Assembly: GCA_035495315.1 (NCBI GenBank)
Contig: DATJGF010000162.1
Span: forward strand, 27,872-91,871
Source: DATJGF01 sp035495315
Lineage (GTDB): Bacteria > Verrucomicrobiota > Verrucomicrobiia > Limisphaerales > UBA8199
Direction of reading: 5' to 3'
Length of the DNA: 64,000 nt
The notes under the pieces are model-generated. The model had not been told where the DNA came from and did no database searches. It saw nothing but the letters and a program-made list of their open reading frames with translations. The translations under genes were made by a program, and so were the position numbers. This document shows positions 8,611 to 18,003 of the stretch, in pieces; position 1 is the stretch's first letter; each line of letters starts with the position of its first letter.

Positions 8611-9657
8611 GTGCTCCTGACCAGCCGGCCTGTGGCTAGGATTTCTCAAAGCGACGCCATTATCCTGCGCACGGATTCGCCGGAATCATTCCGGGCCGCG
8701 GTGTTGCGTGCGACCGAGTTGCTTCGTGCGGGCCATGTGGTGGCAGTCCCTACCGAGACCGTTTACGGCCTTGCCGCCAATGCGTTTGACGCCCAGGCGG
8801 TGAATCGAATCTTCAAGATAAAGGGCCGTCCGGCTCATAATCCTATCATCGTGCACGTCAGTAGCGTGTCGATGGCTAAACGGTGCGTCAGCTCCTGGCC
8901 GTTGCTGGCCGGCAAACTGGCCCGCGCTTTTTGGCCTGGCCCCCTAACTCTGGTGCTGCCGCGCAGCAATAGCATTCCCGAAATCGTAACGGCAGGGGGA
9001 CCGACTGTCGGCGTACGCTGGCCAAGTCATCCTTTCATGCACTCCTTGATCCGGGAATGCGGTTTTCCACTCGCTGCCCCAAGCGCCAACCTATCCAATC
9101 GAGTTTCGCCCACCAACGCCGAACATGTCCGCAAGGCTCTCGGAAACAAAATATCCCTGATCATCGATGGGGGACAGGCGCAGGTTGGGATTGAGTCGAC
9201 TGTGCTGGACCTGTCTGTTTCTCCACCTCAAGTATTACGGCCGGGAATGATTCGGGGCAGCACGTTGCGGGCTGCAACCGGCCGACTGGGAGTGGAGGAG
9301 CAGCGAGGACAGATGCCCAAGAGCCCCGGGATGTTACGGCAACACTACGCCCCACGCGCTCGGCTTGTCATCTGGTTCTGGCACACCGAGGAAGAGCTTC
9401 GCCAACGTAGCGCCGCCTTTGGCGTAAACCCCCGCTCAGTTCATGTCATCGCCCATGACCGAATCCCGTCGGGACAGGGTTTTGGGCGGGTATCGGTTAT
9501 ACCGCATGACGCGGAGGCATTTGCCCGGTCTATCTACGCGGAATTGCACCAGTGCGATGAAAGCGGGGCCGAGTTGATAATTATCGAGCAATTGCCTCAG
9601 ACGGATGAATGGAAAGCAATTACAGACCGTCTGAACAGGGCAGCGGCGGCGGGCTAG
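8611..9657 (+). CDS. L-threonylcarbamoyladenylate synthase, Sua5 type
   Basis: 348 aa. The YrdC domain starts the conserved part: LRAGHVVAVPTETVYGLAAN, IFKIKGRPAHNPIIVHV, LARAFWPGPLTLVLPRS, PLAAPSANLSNRVSPTNAEHV and SSVL-like IESTVLDLS. The extra C-terminal region after the linker PKSPGMLRQHYAPRARLV is the Sua5 domain, so it is the long Sua5/YwlC kind and not the short TsaC. It makes threonylcarbamoyl-AMP from Thr, bicarbonate and ATP for tRNA t6A modification. Start is GTG 8611, 16 bases after the fur stop, so it is probably co-transcribed with fur. Confidence 0.93.
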   Translation: MLLTSRPVARISQSDAIILRTDSPESFRAAVLRATELLRAGHVVAVPTETVYGLAANAFDAQAVNRIFKIKGRPAHNPIIVHVSSVSMAKRCVSSWPLLAGKLARAFWPGPLTLVLPRSNSIPEIVTAGGPTVGVRWPSHPFMHSLIRECGFPLAAPSANLSNRVSPTNAEHVRKALGNKISLIIDGGQAQVGIESTVLDLSVSPPQVLRPGMIRGSTLRAATGRLGVEEQRGQMPKSPGMLRQHYAPRARLVIWFWHTEEELRQRSAAFGVNPRSVHVIAHDRIPSGQGFGRVSVIPHDAEAFARSIYAELHQCDESGAELIIIEQLPQTDEWKAITDRLNRAAAAG

Positions 9658-9853
9658 CCGGGAACGCTGGCCTATTTAGAAAATTGAAACAAACCGTCCG
9701 GCTGACGGGTCTAGTTGGCGATAACGGGTCTGACTCGGGAACAGTGCCCGGGGATAGTGCATGGACCGTAGTGCACGGGCTACGGCGAGGTGCCGACCCG
9801 ACGCCGATCCTTTGTTTGACGAAATCTGTTGAATTGACCAATCTTCGCGCAAG

Positions 9854-11374
9854 ATGAGACTGCTCAGAATTCTGTTGGTTTTGGCAGGCGTACACACCGC
9901 CGCCCTGGCGCAAACAAATACGACCGGAGAGGCCCGGCCACTCACGTTGCAGGAGGCTATTGAGCTGGCGCTCAAACACAACCTCGACCTGCAAATCGAT
10001 CGCTATAACCCTCTGGTTTCCTTTTATGGCCTCAAGGCCAATTACGGCGACTATGATCCGACCTTGAACCTGCAAGGCTCCCATAGCCACAATGAAGCCG
10101 GGTCTCAACTTCTGGGTGGCGGATTCACGATTCCTGGATCGGTCAGTGATAGTGATACTTTTCTAGGCGATCTCGGCGGCAAAGCCCCTTGGGGAATGAC
10201 TTACGATATCAGCGGCAATGTACAGGATACGTATGGCCATAACTTTGGCGTTGATACCAACGGCCAAATTTTCAAAATCCCTTTTGAGAACAGCCGCGGT
10301 AATGTTAATCTTAGCGTTACCCAGCCCCTACTGAGGAATTTCTGGATAGACTCGACTCGTCTTAACATCCACGTCGCGAAGAACCGGCTGAAATATTCTG
10401 AAGTCACTCTCAAGCTGCAGATCATGCAAATCCTTACTACGCTTGAGCAGGCTTATTACGATCTGATTTACAATCGTGAGAATTTGACTGTGCAACAAAA
10501 GGCCGTCGAATTGGCCGAGCGATTGGTGATGGAGAATCGGAAGCGTCTCGAGGTAGGCGCGCTCGCGCCACTGGATCTCCAATCGGCGGAGGCCCAGGCC
10601 GCCTCCAGCCGGGCTGCCGTATTCGCCGCCAAGAGCCAACTTGATACTCAGGAGAGGCTGGTCAAATCCTTGATTACGGATCGATATCTCGACGACTGGT
10701 CTGCGATCACACTCGAGCCAGTGGGAACCCTGACCGCGGTTCCTCCAGTCGTCAATCTGCGCGACAGTTGGAGCAAAGGCCTTAGCCAACGGCCGGAGTT
10801 GCAACAGGCCAAGCTCGATATCGAGCGCGCGGGATTACAGTTGAAATACGATCGCAACCAACTCTACCCGGAACTCGACGTCTTTGGCAGCTACGGCTTT
10901 AACGGTTCCGGATCGGAATTCAGCGACGCACTTTACGATATCCAACGAACGGACCGTCCCGTTTGGAGCTACGGCGGCAAGATCAGTATCCCCTTGGCCA
11001 ATCTTCGCGCACGCAACAATTACAAGTCCACCAAAGCTAATCTCCAACAGCTGACCCTGGCACTCAAACAACTGGAACAGAACACGATGATTTTGATCGA
11101 TAATGATATCGGCACCATCCGCGCCAATTACGATCAGGTTCAGGCGACCCGCGCCGCCCGGGAGTTCCAGGAAGCGGCACTGGCGGCCGAGCAAAAGAAA
11201 CTCGAAAGCGGCAAAAGCACCACTTACACCGTTTTGCAGGTCCAGCGCGACTTGACCAGCGCGCGCGGCAGCGAAATACAGGCGCTCGATGCCTACAACA
11301 AGAGCCTCTCTCAACTCAGTCTCCATGAAGGCACGACTTTGCAACGGCTGAACGTTAATCTCGAGGTTAAGTGA
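9854..11374 (+). CDS. TolC-family outer membrane efflux channel protein
   Basis: 506 aa with a signal peptide (MRLLRILLVLAGVHTAALAQ). It has the two-repeat outer-membrane-factor architecture: PLTLQEAIELALKHNLDLQI near the N-terminus, and long helical stretches such as QQKAVELAERLVMENRKRLEVG and AREFQEAALAAEQKKLESGK. LAPLDLQSAEAQAASS and STTYTVLQVQRDLTSA are typical of the repeat ends. It forms a trimeric channel for export. No inner-membrane pump or adaptor is adjacent, so its partner is probably elsewhere. The 196-base gap before it (9658-9853) shows no gene. Confidence 0.9.
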   Translation: MRLLRILLVLAGVHTAALAQTNTTGEARPLTLQEAIELALKHNLDLQIDRYNPLVSFYGLKANYGDYDPTLNLQGSHSHNEAGSQLLGGGFTIPGSVSDSDTFLGDLGGKAPWGMTYDISGNVQDTYGHNFGVDTNGQIFKIPFENSRGNVNLSVTQPLLRNFWIDSTRLNIHVAKNRLKYSEVTLKLQIMQILTTLEQAYYDLIYNRENLTVQQKAVELAERLVMENRKRLEVGALAPLDLQSAEAQAASSRAAVFAAKSQLDTQERLVKSLITDRYLDDWSAITLEPVGTLTAVPPVVNLRDSWSKGLSQRPELQQAKLDIERAGLQLKYDRNQLYPELDVFGSYGFNGSGSEFSDALYDIQRTDRPVWSYGGKISIPLANLRARNNYKSTKANLQQLTLALKQLEQNTMILIDNDIGTIRANYDQVQATRAAREFQEAALAAEQKKLESGKSTTYTVLQVQRDLTSARGSEIQALDAYNKSLSQLSLHEGTTLQRLNVNLEVK

Positions 11375-11423
11375 CGGAGGGTAGCGTTGTAGCATGGCCT
11401 CCTCGCCTGCGAGTCTTAGCCTC

Positions 11424-11507
11424 TGTAGGAGACGACGTAAGGAGACTCCGTTTATTCTGTGCCCTGGAATCCCGTTTGATCAGAATCTCCTTACGTCGTC
11501 TCCTACA
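11424..11507. repeat. Dispersed inverted repeat, family B, copy 1
   Basis: The left arm 11424-11448 (TGTAGGAGACGACGTAAGGA...) is almost perfectly complementary to 11483-11507 (...CTTACGTCGTCTCCTACA), a 25-base stem with one mismatch and a 34-base loop. Close copies are at 25346-25431 and, split open, at 22995-23217. It lies at the 3' side of the TolC-like gene and could also act as a terminator hairpin. Confidence 0.9.
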
Positions 11508-11671
11508 ATGAGAGTCTGTTGTCATGAATGAATGGAGGCGGGCGAGACGCCGCTTTAACTCGGAGGTGAGGACGCCGCGCCGATCACTTCTACCGCTTGC
11601 ACGGCTTTGCTGGCCATGCTATTCCCTTCCAGGGAATGATTGAATTCAGTCGCACTCCCGTCTAAACACTC

Positions 11672-14308
11672 ATGGCTGTTGCGGTGGCTCCCCGTCGGCG
11701 CGCAAGTGTAGACGGCAAATTCTTCAGGCTTGGCGAAAAGAAATTTTACGTCAAAGGGGTAGCCTATGGTCCGTTCCGTGACAATGAGCAGGCCAAGCCG
11801 TTCGCGTCGAAAGAGCAAACAGCCGCTGATTTCGCTCAAATCCGCCAACTGGAAGCCAATCTAATTCGCATCTACGATGTCCCTCCCAAGTGGTTCCTTG
11901 ACCTCGCATTGGAACACAAACTGAAACTCCTAATCGACATTCCGTGGAACAAGCACCTCTGTTTTATCGACTCCCCGGCCGAGCAAGACCGTGCCCGTCA
12001 GGCCGTTCGCAATGCTGTTCTAGGATGCGGCGGGCATCCGGCGATTTTCGCATTTAGCGTCGCCAACGAGGTCCCTCCCGACATTGTTCGGTGGAGCGGA
12101 ACCCAAGCCGTTTCGGATTTTATTGACGAGCTGGTTCAGGAAGCCAAACACGCCGACCCGCAATGCTTGTGCACGTTTACGAACTTCCCTCCGACTGAGT
12201 TCCTGCATCCGGCGTGCGTCGATTTCGTTTGCTTCAATGTTTATCTGCACCAGGAAGCCGCTTTCAAAAACTACCTCGCCCGACTGCAAATGCAGGCCGA
12301 CTCCAAGCCGCTAATATTGGGTGAATTCGGAATAGATTCCATCCGTGAGGGAGAACAACGCAAATGCGAGTTGCTGAGCTGGCAGGTTGAAGCGGTCTTC
12401 CGGGGCGGACTGGCCGGCGGTATCGTCTTTAGCTACACGGACGATTGGTGGCGCGGTGGAGCACCAATCGAAGATTGGGCGATGGGGTTGACGACACGTC
12501 AGCGGCAGCCCAAGGAATCGTTTTATGCCGTCCAAAAAGCCTTCCGAGTTGCGCCCTATTTTCGCTTGCCCCGCTACCCGCGGGTTTCGGTGGTGGTCGC
12601 GGCCTACAACGCGGACCGTACTTTGAAAGCATGCCTGGAGTCGTTACAGCAACTGAAATATCCTGATTACGAGGTCGTCCTTGTCGATGACGGCTCGACC
12701 GATACTACCCCGCAGATCGCATTCCTGCAAACATACGTCCGGCATGTGCGCCACGAAAGAAACCTGGGACTTTCCGCGGCTCGCAATACCGGGATTGAAG
12801 TCGCTTCAGGCGAGATAATCGCTTTTACCGACGCCGATTGCCGGACTGACGAGGATTGGCTCTACTACCTTTCAGCGGAGTTGATGACAGGCGAGTTTGC
12901 CGCCATGGGTGGTCCAAATCTTCTCCCACCGGAAGATTCCGCCGTGGCGGCCGCCGTCATGGCCTCGCCTGGGGGCCCTGCTCACGTCATGTTGTCCGAT
13001 CGGCAGGCGGAGCATATTCCCGGCTGTAATATGGCATTTTTTAAGTGGGTGCTGAGAGAGTTGGGCGGATTTGATGCGGCGTTTCGCCGCGCCGGCGATG
13101 ATGTGGATCTCTGCTGGCGCCTGCAGCAGGCCGGCTACAAAATTGGGTTTAGCCCAGCCGCATTTGTGTGGCATTTCCGTCGCTCGACGGTTGTCGATTA
13201 CCTCAAACAACAACACGGATACGGTGAAGCTGAAGCACTGCTGGTCCGAAAACATCCTGAATACTTTAACTCGTTTGGCGGTAGCATCTGGAGGGGCCGC
13301 ATCTACACTTCATCCAAATTCGGACTCCTGCTCCGAGGTTCCATCATCTATCGCGGCCTTTTTGGCAGCGCCGGGTTCCAATCGCTCTATGCCGCCGAAC
13401 CCGCGCTTACCTTGATGCTATGCACTACCCTCGAGTATCATGTGCTGGTGACTCTGCCGCTTTGGATTTTGTCGGCAATTTGGGTGGCGCTGCTGCCGAT
13501 CGCGATCACTACACTCCTGGTGCCGCTCGCCGTCTGCTGCGCCGCCGCTGCCCAGGCCACGTTACCTCGAGAAAAACTGCGTTGGTGGTCGCGGCCATTG
13601 GTCGCTTTGCGTTACTTCCTTCAGCCCATTGTTCGAGGGTGGGCTCGATATCAGGGCCGCCTTTTTTTCCGCCCGACCCCGCTGGCGGCGCAGCAGACCC
13701 TCGAATCCGTCGCGCTGGGTGAAAGCGGTCAGTCTGTCGATCAAGCCGAATATTGGAGCAGTGAACCCATCAATCGTCTGGCGTTTGTCGCCGACGTTTT
13801 GCGGCACCTGGATCGGCAAGGCTGGCCAAATAAATCGGACATAGGGTGGTGTGATTACGATGTCGAGATTTACGGCAGCCGCTGGAGCAGTGTTCAGTTG
13901 ACAACCGTCGAGGAGGAACACCCACGCGGCCAGCGTTTAATTCGTTGCCGTCTGCGCCCGCGGTGGTCACTGGCCGCAAAGGTCGCTTTTGCATTGTTAG
14001 CCGGATTGGATTTCCTGGTCTTGGGATTTGGCGCGCATCGAGTCCCCTGGTTTGCTCTGGTGCTGCTCACCTTGCCGCTCTTCGCCTGGCTCATCCACCG
14101 CGAACAACGCGCCTTGCAAAGCCTCTTAATCATTTTTCTGGATGGACTCGCCGCCGAGTGGAAAATGACCCGGACAAGCCCTCAATTTGCCCTTTCCCAG
14201 CCGGCGCCGGAGACCTCTGGATCGCTGCCATTGCCCGCCCGACCACACAACGCGCTGGCGCCCGAATCTCCCGCCCCGGAGAAGATTCCCCACGCGACCC
14301 ACGAATGA
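11672..14308 (+). CDS. Fusion: glycoside-hydrolase-like TIM barrel + GT2 glycosyltransferase, membrane protein
   Basis: 878 aa. Residues ~15-290 resemble a clan-A (GH2/GH5-like) barrel, with an acid/base candidate E133 (SVANEVPPD) and a nucleophile candidate E218 (LILGEFGIDS). Residues ~302-540 are a GT2 domain: RVSVVVAAYNADRTL, VVLVDDGSTD (D339/D340), FTDADC (D387/D389) and RAGDDVDLCWRLQQAGY. Membrane segments follow near 585-640 and 770-820, with a soluble stretch between them. One chain could therefore both trim and extend a polysaccharide or glycolipid; the substrate is unknown. The stop overlaps the thyA start (ATGA), suggesting coupling with no obvious functional link. Confidence 0.85.
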   Translation: MAVAVAPRRRASVDGKFFRLGEKKFYVKGVAYGPFRDNEQAKPFASKEQTAADFAQIRQLEANLIRIYDVPPKWFLDLALEHKLKLLIDIPWNKHLCFIDSPAEQDRARQAVRNAVLGCGGHPAIFAFSVANEVPPDIVRWSGTQAVSDFIDELVQEAKHADPQCLCTFTNFPPTEFLHPACVDFVCFNVYLHQEAAFKNYLARLQMQADSKPLILGEFGIDSIREGEQRKCELLSWQVEAVFRGGLAGGIVFSYTDDWWRGGAPIEDWAMGLTTRQRQPKESFYAVQKAFRVAPYFRLPRYPRVSVVVAAYNADRTLKACLESLQQLKYPDYEVVLVDDGSTDTTPQIAFLQTYVRHVRHERNLGLSAARNTGIEVASGEIIAFTDADCRTDEDWLYYLSAELMTGEFAAMGGPNLLPPEDSAVAAAVMASPGGPAHVMLSDRQAEHIPGCNMAFFKWVLRELGGFDAAFRRAGDDVDLCWRLQQAGYKIGFSPAAFVWHFRRSTVVDYLKQQHGYGEAEALLVRKHPEYFNSFGGSIWRGRIYTSSKFGLLLRGSIIYRGLFGSAGFQSLYAAEPALTLMLCTTLEYHVLVTLPLWILSAIWVALLPIAITTLLVPLAVCCAAAAQATLPREKLRWWSRPLVALRYFLQPIVRGWARYQGRLFFRPTPLAAQQTLESVALGESGQSVDQAEYWSSEPINRLAFVADVLRHLDRQGWPNKSDIGWCDYDVEIYGSRWSSVQLTTVEEEHPRGQRLIRCRLRPRWSLAAKVAFALLAGLDFLVLGFGAHRVPWFALVLLTLPLFAWLIHREQRALQSLLIIFLDGLAAEWKMTRTSPQFALSQPAPETSGSLPLPARPHNALAPESPAPEKIPHATHE

Positions 14309-15279
14309 AACAGTATCTCGATTTAGTTCGAACCATTCTGCAAACCGGCACCTGGCAGCAAAATCGTACCGGTGTCCGAACCATCAGCATTCCGGGTGCG
14401 ATGTTGCGTTTCGATTTGCGGGGTGGCCTTTTCCCGGCCATTACAACGCGCAAACTGGCATTCAAATCGTCGATCGGTGAGTTGATCGCGTTCCTTCGCG
14501 CTTCGCGCAAAGCTTCCGATTTCCGCGCCCTCGGTTGCAAGGTATGGGATCAGAACGCCAACGAGAATGCGCAATGGCTCGCCAACCCCTATCGCGAAGG
14601 CGTCGATGATCTGGGCGACGTCTATGGAGTACAGTGGCGCCAGTGGCCCGCATGGAAACTGCTCGACGCAGGCCGGACCGCGCAGATCGAGAACGCCGGC
14701 AAGAGCGGTTATCAGCTAATTGCCCGATTCCAAACGAAAAAAGGGGAGCAGGTTCTGCTTTACAAGGCGATTGACCAGCTCCGGCAATGCCTCGATACGA
14801 TCATGCGGAACCCCACCGACCGCCGCGTACTGTTCCATGCGTGGAATTGCTCCCAACTTGATCAAATGGCCTTGCCGCCCTGCCACCTGCTTTACCAGTT
14901 CCTCCCTAACGCCGCCAACAAGGAAATCTCGTTGTGTCTCTACGTGCGTTCCAACGACCTCGGGCTAGGCACAGGTTTCAACCTCAGTGAGGCTGCCGCG
15001 CTCCTTTACCTCGTCGGCCGGTTGACCGGTTATACCCCCCGCTGGTTCACCTACTTCATCGCCGACGCCCACATCTACGAAAACCATCTCGACATGCTCA
15101 GCGAGCAACTCAAACGCGACCCTTTCCCAGCGCCCAAGTTGGTGATCTCCCAACGGGTCCCGGAATTCTCACGGACCGGCAAATACGAACCGGAATGGCT
15201 GGAAAAAGTCGAGCCGACAGATTTTTCGCTCGAGGGTTACCAGCATCATCCGCCTTTGACCGCGCCAATGGCAGTATGA
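14305..15279 (+). CDS. thyA: Thymidylate synthase
   Basis: 324 aa from ATG 14305, which overlaps the TGA of the upstream gene. ThyA methylates dUMP using methylene-tetrahydrofolate. The active-site Cys is in QMALPPCHLLYQF, preceded by RNPTDRRVLFHAWN. The dUMP/folate region is YVRSNDLGLGTGFNLSEAAAL, and TYFIADAHIYENHLDML is also conserved. A loop near residues 115-155 (LDAGRTAQIENAGKSGYQL) is longer than in the 264-aa E. coli enzyme, a feature of long-form ThyA proteins. The frame is open upstream to 13945, but that part only shadows the glycosyltransferase gene in another frame. Confidence 0.95.
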   Translation: MKQYLDLVRTILQTGTWQQNRTGVRTISIPGAMLRFDLRGGLFPAITTRKLAFKSSIGELIAFLRASRKASDFRALGCKVWDQNANENAQWLANPYREGVDDLGDVYGVQWRQWPAWKLLDAGRTAQIENAGKSGYQLIARFQTKKGEQVLLYKAIDQLRQCLDTIMRNPTDRRVLFHAWNCSQLDQMALPPCHLLYQFLPNAANKEISLCLYVRSNDLGLGTGFNLSEAAALLYLVGRLTGYTPRWFTYFIADAHIYENHLDMLSEQLKRDPFPAPKLVISQRVPEFSRTGKYEPEWLEKVEPTDFSLEGYQHHPPLTAPMAV

Positions 15280-15310
15280 GGAAGCCCACTGACGAAGCCC
15301 TGCGCCTTCT

Positions 15311-15327
15311 TCGGAAGGCCGAGCTCC
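15311..15327. repeat. Repeat family A, single arm (copy 2)
   Basis: TCGGAAGGCCGAGCTCC matches the left arms at 7960 and 30971. No partner arm is found downstream. It stands directly before the decayed helicase fragment, so the copy may have been cut by the same rearrangement. Confidence 0.6.
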
Positions 15328-15377
15328 CCCGTAAAGAAGTTTGACATTCGTATTCAGATCACCACAGGATCCAGCGC

Positions 15378-15533
15378 ATGCACAAGGAGCAGGCATTATC
15401 ATTGTTGCGCCAGATGCTGGGGGCCGACGCGGATTTTCGAGATGGACAATGGGAAGCGTGGCTGAGCACCAACCTCTGGCGCGACCGATTTAAAGAATCA
15501 CACAATGCAAGTTCACGATGTATTAAGCAGTGA
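15378..15533 (+). pseudogene. Remnant of a RecQ-like helicase gene
   Basis: A 51-codon frame starting at ATG 15378. The first ~28 residues (QALSLLRQMLGADADFRDGQ then WEA) look like the N-terminus of RecQ-family and related DEAD helicases, where the FRDGQ-WEAI segment precedes the Q/Walker A region. The rest of the helicase is absent, and the frame passes directly into unrelated or C-terminal sequence (NLWRDRFKE). It overlaps the start of the DprA-like remnant, as two genes of an operon would. I read it as a large internal deletion. Recognition rests on a short segment, so confidence is limited. Confidence 0.5.
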
Positions 15534-15973
15534 CGGCCAGGTCCTGGTCGCCCTCTGTTCAGGTTTGGGTTTGTCATCCAAAGACCAAGGCCAGGAGGCG
15601 GCACCATTTACCCCTGCGGCCTGGAATCAACTCGCCAAACAAATTCAGAATTCTGCGCTAAAGGAACCCAGCGCCTTGCAAGGCCTGACCGCCACCGAAC
15701 TTGAACGGCCTTGCCGATTACACCATCGTTGTCAGCAGCGAGTTCAAAACTGGAGGCACATGGGCGGGCGCTAGCGAAGCCTTAAAGAATCGTTCCTGCC
15801 CAGTCTTCGTTCGCGACGCGCCAATGGCGCCTAAAGGCAACGGCGAGTTGATTAAATTGGGCGCCAATGTCTGGTCCGAGAACGACCTCGAGGGAAACAA
15901 TAACCTGCCCCAATGGCTGCAACAACACACACGAGTGGCCCCCGTAGAACAAGATTTGTTCGCCCAGGCCTAG
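15505..15973 (+). pseudogene. Remnant of a DprA-like (LOG/Rossmann) gene with internal deletion and frameshift
   Basis: The N-terminal part (15505 to about 15703) reads MQVHDVLSSDGQVLVALCSG and PFTPAAWNQLAKQIQ, like the start of DprA-related proteins. About 15701-15973, in another frame, reads NGLADYTIVVSSEFKTGGTW then AGASEALKN, PVFVRDAP and GNGELIKLGANVW, which matches the end of the DprA fold. The central Rossmann region is missing and the two pieces are out of frame, so the gene is broken. DprA normally loads RecA on single-stranded DNA during transformation, but DprA-like proteins paired with helicases or phosphoribosyltransferases also occur in mobile and defence loci. Confidence 0.65.
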
Positions 15974-16041
15974 CGCAGAGTTTTACTCTATGAGCACCGC
16001 TTGGAAGGCCCCAGCGTTTGTTGGTTTCGCGGCGCTAGTTT

Positions 16042-16142
16042 GAACCGCAGAGGCGCGATGCCCGCAGAGAAAAGCACTCATCCACTGCGGAAACTGCGGG
16101 GTCAAAAGTTTTTTTCTGCGTCCATCGCGTCTCGGCGGTTCA
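16042..16142. repeat. Heptad inverted element 1 (CGCAGAG type)
   Basis: The left arm 16042-16075 reads in 7-base steps GAACCGC AGAGGCG. The right arm 16110-16142 is its approximate reverse complement and ends CTCGGCGGTTC. A spacer of about 35 bases lies between them. The arms are degenerate tandem repeats of a CGCAGAG-like word. No gene is seen in 15974-16182. Confidence 0.65.
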
Positions 16143-16182
16143 TTGCTGATCGGAGGAACGCTTGGCAGATTCAACAGCTCGG

Positions 16183-18003
16183 CTAGCGTTGTGCCTCCCA
16201 AACCCAATCACCTTCTGTGAGACTCTTGCCTGCCTTGCCATCGTCATCGGTTTGGTTCCAACCGACGGAGTATAGCAGGAAATGTTGAGGATCAACCCGT
16301 CGGTACCACATCGACTCGCCGGTTATCACGTCAGTGGGGACCCTGGCGACGAATTCAGGCGAGACCGCCGCAAGCCTTTCAGGGTATTCATTACGAGCGA
16401 GGTGGTATCGCTCCAGCGCACACGCTAACAGGGCCTGGTTCGCTATTGTTTGTTTCTGGGCAACCGTTTGGGTCGCCTTCAGAAAATTGGGCATCGCGAC
16501 TCTCGCTAAAACAGTGTAAGGCGAGGGGTGCGTGACCCATGCTATTGCCTCGCCACCGATTTCATCCGCGACGTGCGCCTTGATGGTATTCTTAGTTGGG
16601 TCAATGGTTTCGAGGAACGCTTGTTCCCGCCGCGCTAAGGCAGCCATATTTTGAAAAAACCAGCCGCGCGGCATACAGCGCAACGCCCAAAAAGTTGGCT
16701 CCTGGATTTTTGCCCAGAAGCTTGGTTTGTCTCGGCCAAAGACGAAAATAGTCTCCAGGTCTGCCACCCTGGTCGTCTCAAACAAGTGACATGCCGAAAC
16801 TCGCTCGGTATCCATTGCTTCAACCAGTTGCGGCAGCAGTTGGATTTCTTCCAATTGCTTTTGCAGGACGACCAGTTGTGGCTCGCGCCAGGCATGTAAC
16901 CGCAAACCATCGCCAATAATGCTCGTATACAGACCGCAAACGGCAACATTGATCATTGCCCCAACCAGCGTCATCGGCTTGCTATCGAGCAGCCTGGAAA
17001 GATCATGGAGCAGCGTCAACTCCCGCACCGCAGCCTCCGGTTTTCCCAGCAGCAGATCGCATTGTGCCCTCTGCGAGAGCACTTGAGCCACCATTCGAAT
17101 GGTGATGAAATTCTGGATAGGAACCGCCCATGTGTGTTCGTAATCGCCCTCTCTCCGCGCATAGGGGCGCTTCAGAGCGCTTCGCATCTGATCGAATTCC
17201 GGCGCCAGTGCGTCGGTGCACGCCAGATAATCAGCCGCCCAACAAACTTTCGGGTTACGTAGAAAAACATCGAATTGATTAGGGCCTTTCGGCTCAACTC
17301 GCAAACCGCCTCCACCAGGAAACAAATCAGCGATTTCCTTGGGACTAAGAACCTTGTCGGTGCAAACGGTGATCCGCACCGTGGCCACAGGTAAATCCGA
17401 CGGTCTGGCTTGCAGAGTATAATCCTGTGCGCCCTTCAAACTCGGCGCATTCGATGCTGCGGCCGCGGGCGAAAGGGAATCATAGACAACGTGGCGCAGC
17501 TTGTCAGTCTGCGCCGGACCCACACGTAATGACTGGGAATTCGTAATAATTATATCCGCACTCGCAGTTAGGGTCTCTGTATTCAGCCCCACTATTGTGA
17601 CTTCGGCAACCGCATTGCTATTTTGCCGTCCGATACACTCCCCCACCCCCGAATACTTCCTGGATAGCTCGTTGGAACTTAAGTCTTGAGCTACCACTGC
17701 AACCAGCTTTGTTGTTCCTTTGGTTTTGGGTTCGGATTTTATGAACCAATCGGCAATTCCCGGTGCCTTAAAAATATTCTCTTCATCAGGGACCGGGGAG
17801 GGGATGCGGGCAGCCCAATTCAGATTGACCCCTTTCGCCTCGAGTTGTTTTCGGCAGTTGTTCCACGTCCGCCGACCACGCCAATTCTCTTCGGCATAAA
17901 AGATGGCCAGGAGCGTGAGGAGACACGCCGTGACGAAAAGCGCCCGTGGCAAAACTCGCCGGGGTCTAGGCGTCGGAGCAGAAGTATGCGGCGAATCAGA
18001 CAT
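16183..18003 (-). CDS. Hypothetical membrane-anchored protein of ECF cassette 1
   Basis: 606 aa, function not recognised. A Pro/Arg-rich cytoplasmic N-terminus (TSAPTPRPRRVLPRA) is followed by one membrane segment (LFVTACLLTLLAIFYAEENW) and a long, probably extracytoplasmic domain. The C-terminus (LLACALERYHLARNEYPERL, SVGWNQTDDDGK) resembles the end of type II secretion pseudopilin-like and related verrucomicrobial proteins, where the protein is scanned for length and disclosed as a table-like record, but this is weak. It overlaps the preceding gene by 8 bases and is therefore translationally coupled to it. It is probably the effector of the sigma/membrane-protein unit. Confidence 0.8.
   Translation of the reverse strand: MSDSPHTSAPTPRPRRVLPRALFVTACLLTLLAIFYAEENWRGRRTWNNCRKQLEAKGVNLNWAARIPSPVPDEENIFKAPGIADWFIKSEPKTKGTTKLVAVVAQDLSSNELSRKYSGVGECIGRQNSNAVAEVTIVGLNTETLTASADIIITNSQSLRVGPAQTDKLRHVVYDSLSPAAAASNAPSLKGAQDYTLQARPSDLPVATVRITVCTDKVLSPKEIADLFPGGGGLRVEPKGPNQFDVFLRNPKVCWAADYLACTDALAPEFDQMRSALKRPYARREGDYEHTWAVPIQNFITIRMVAQVLSQRAQCDLLLGKPEAAVRELTLLHDLSRLLDSKPMTLVGAMINVAVCGLYTSIIGDGLRLHAWREPQLVVLQKQLEEIQLLPQLVEAMDTERVSACHLFETTRVADLETIFVFGRDKPSFWAKIQEPTFWALRCMPRGWFFQNMAALARREQAFLETIDPTKNTIKAHVADEIGGEAIAWVTHPSPYTVLARVAMPNFLKATQTVAQKQTIANQALLACALERYHLARNEYPERLAAVSPEFVARVPTDVITGESMWYRRVDPQHFLLYSVGWNQTDDDGKAGKSLTEGDWVWEAQR

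Noticed and set aside
13945..14304. 5' extension of the thyA frame (444-aa reading)
   Set aside because: This stretch lies inside the glycosyltransferase gene in another frame and has no thymidylate synthase character; ATG 14305 gives the normal protein.
16042..16142. CRISPR array
   Set aside because: The repeats are 7 bases, degenerate and inverted between arms, with no spacers of constant length and no cas genes nearby.
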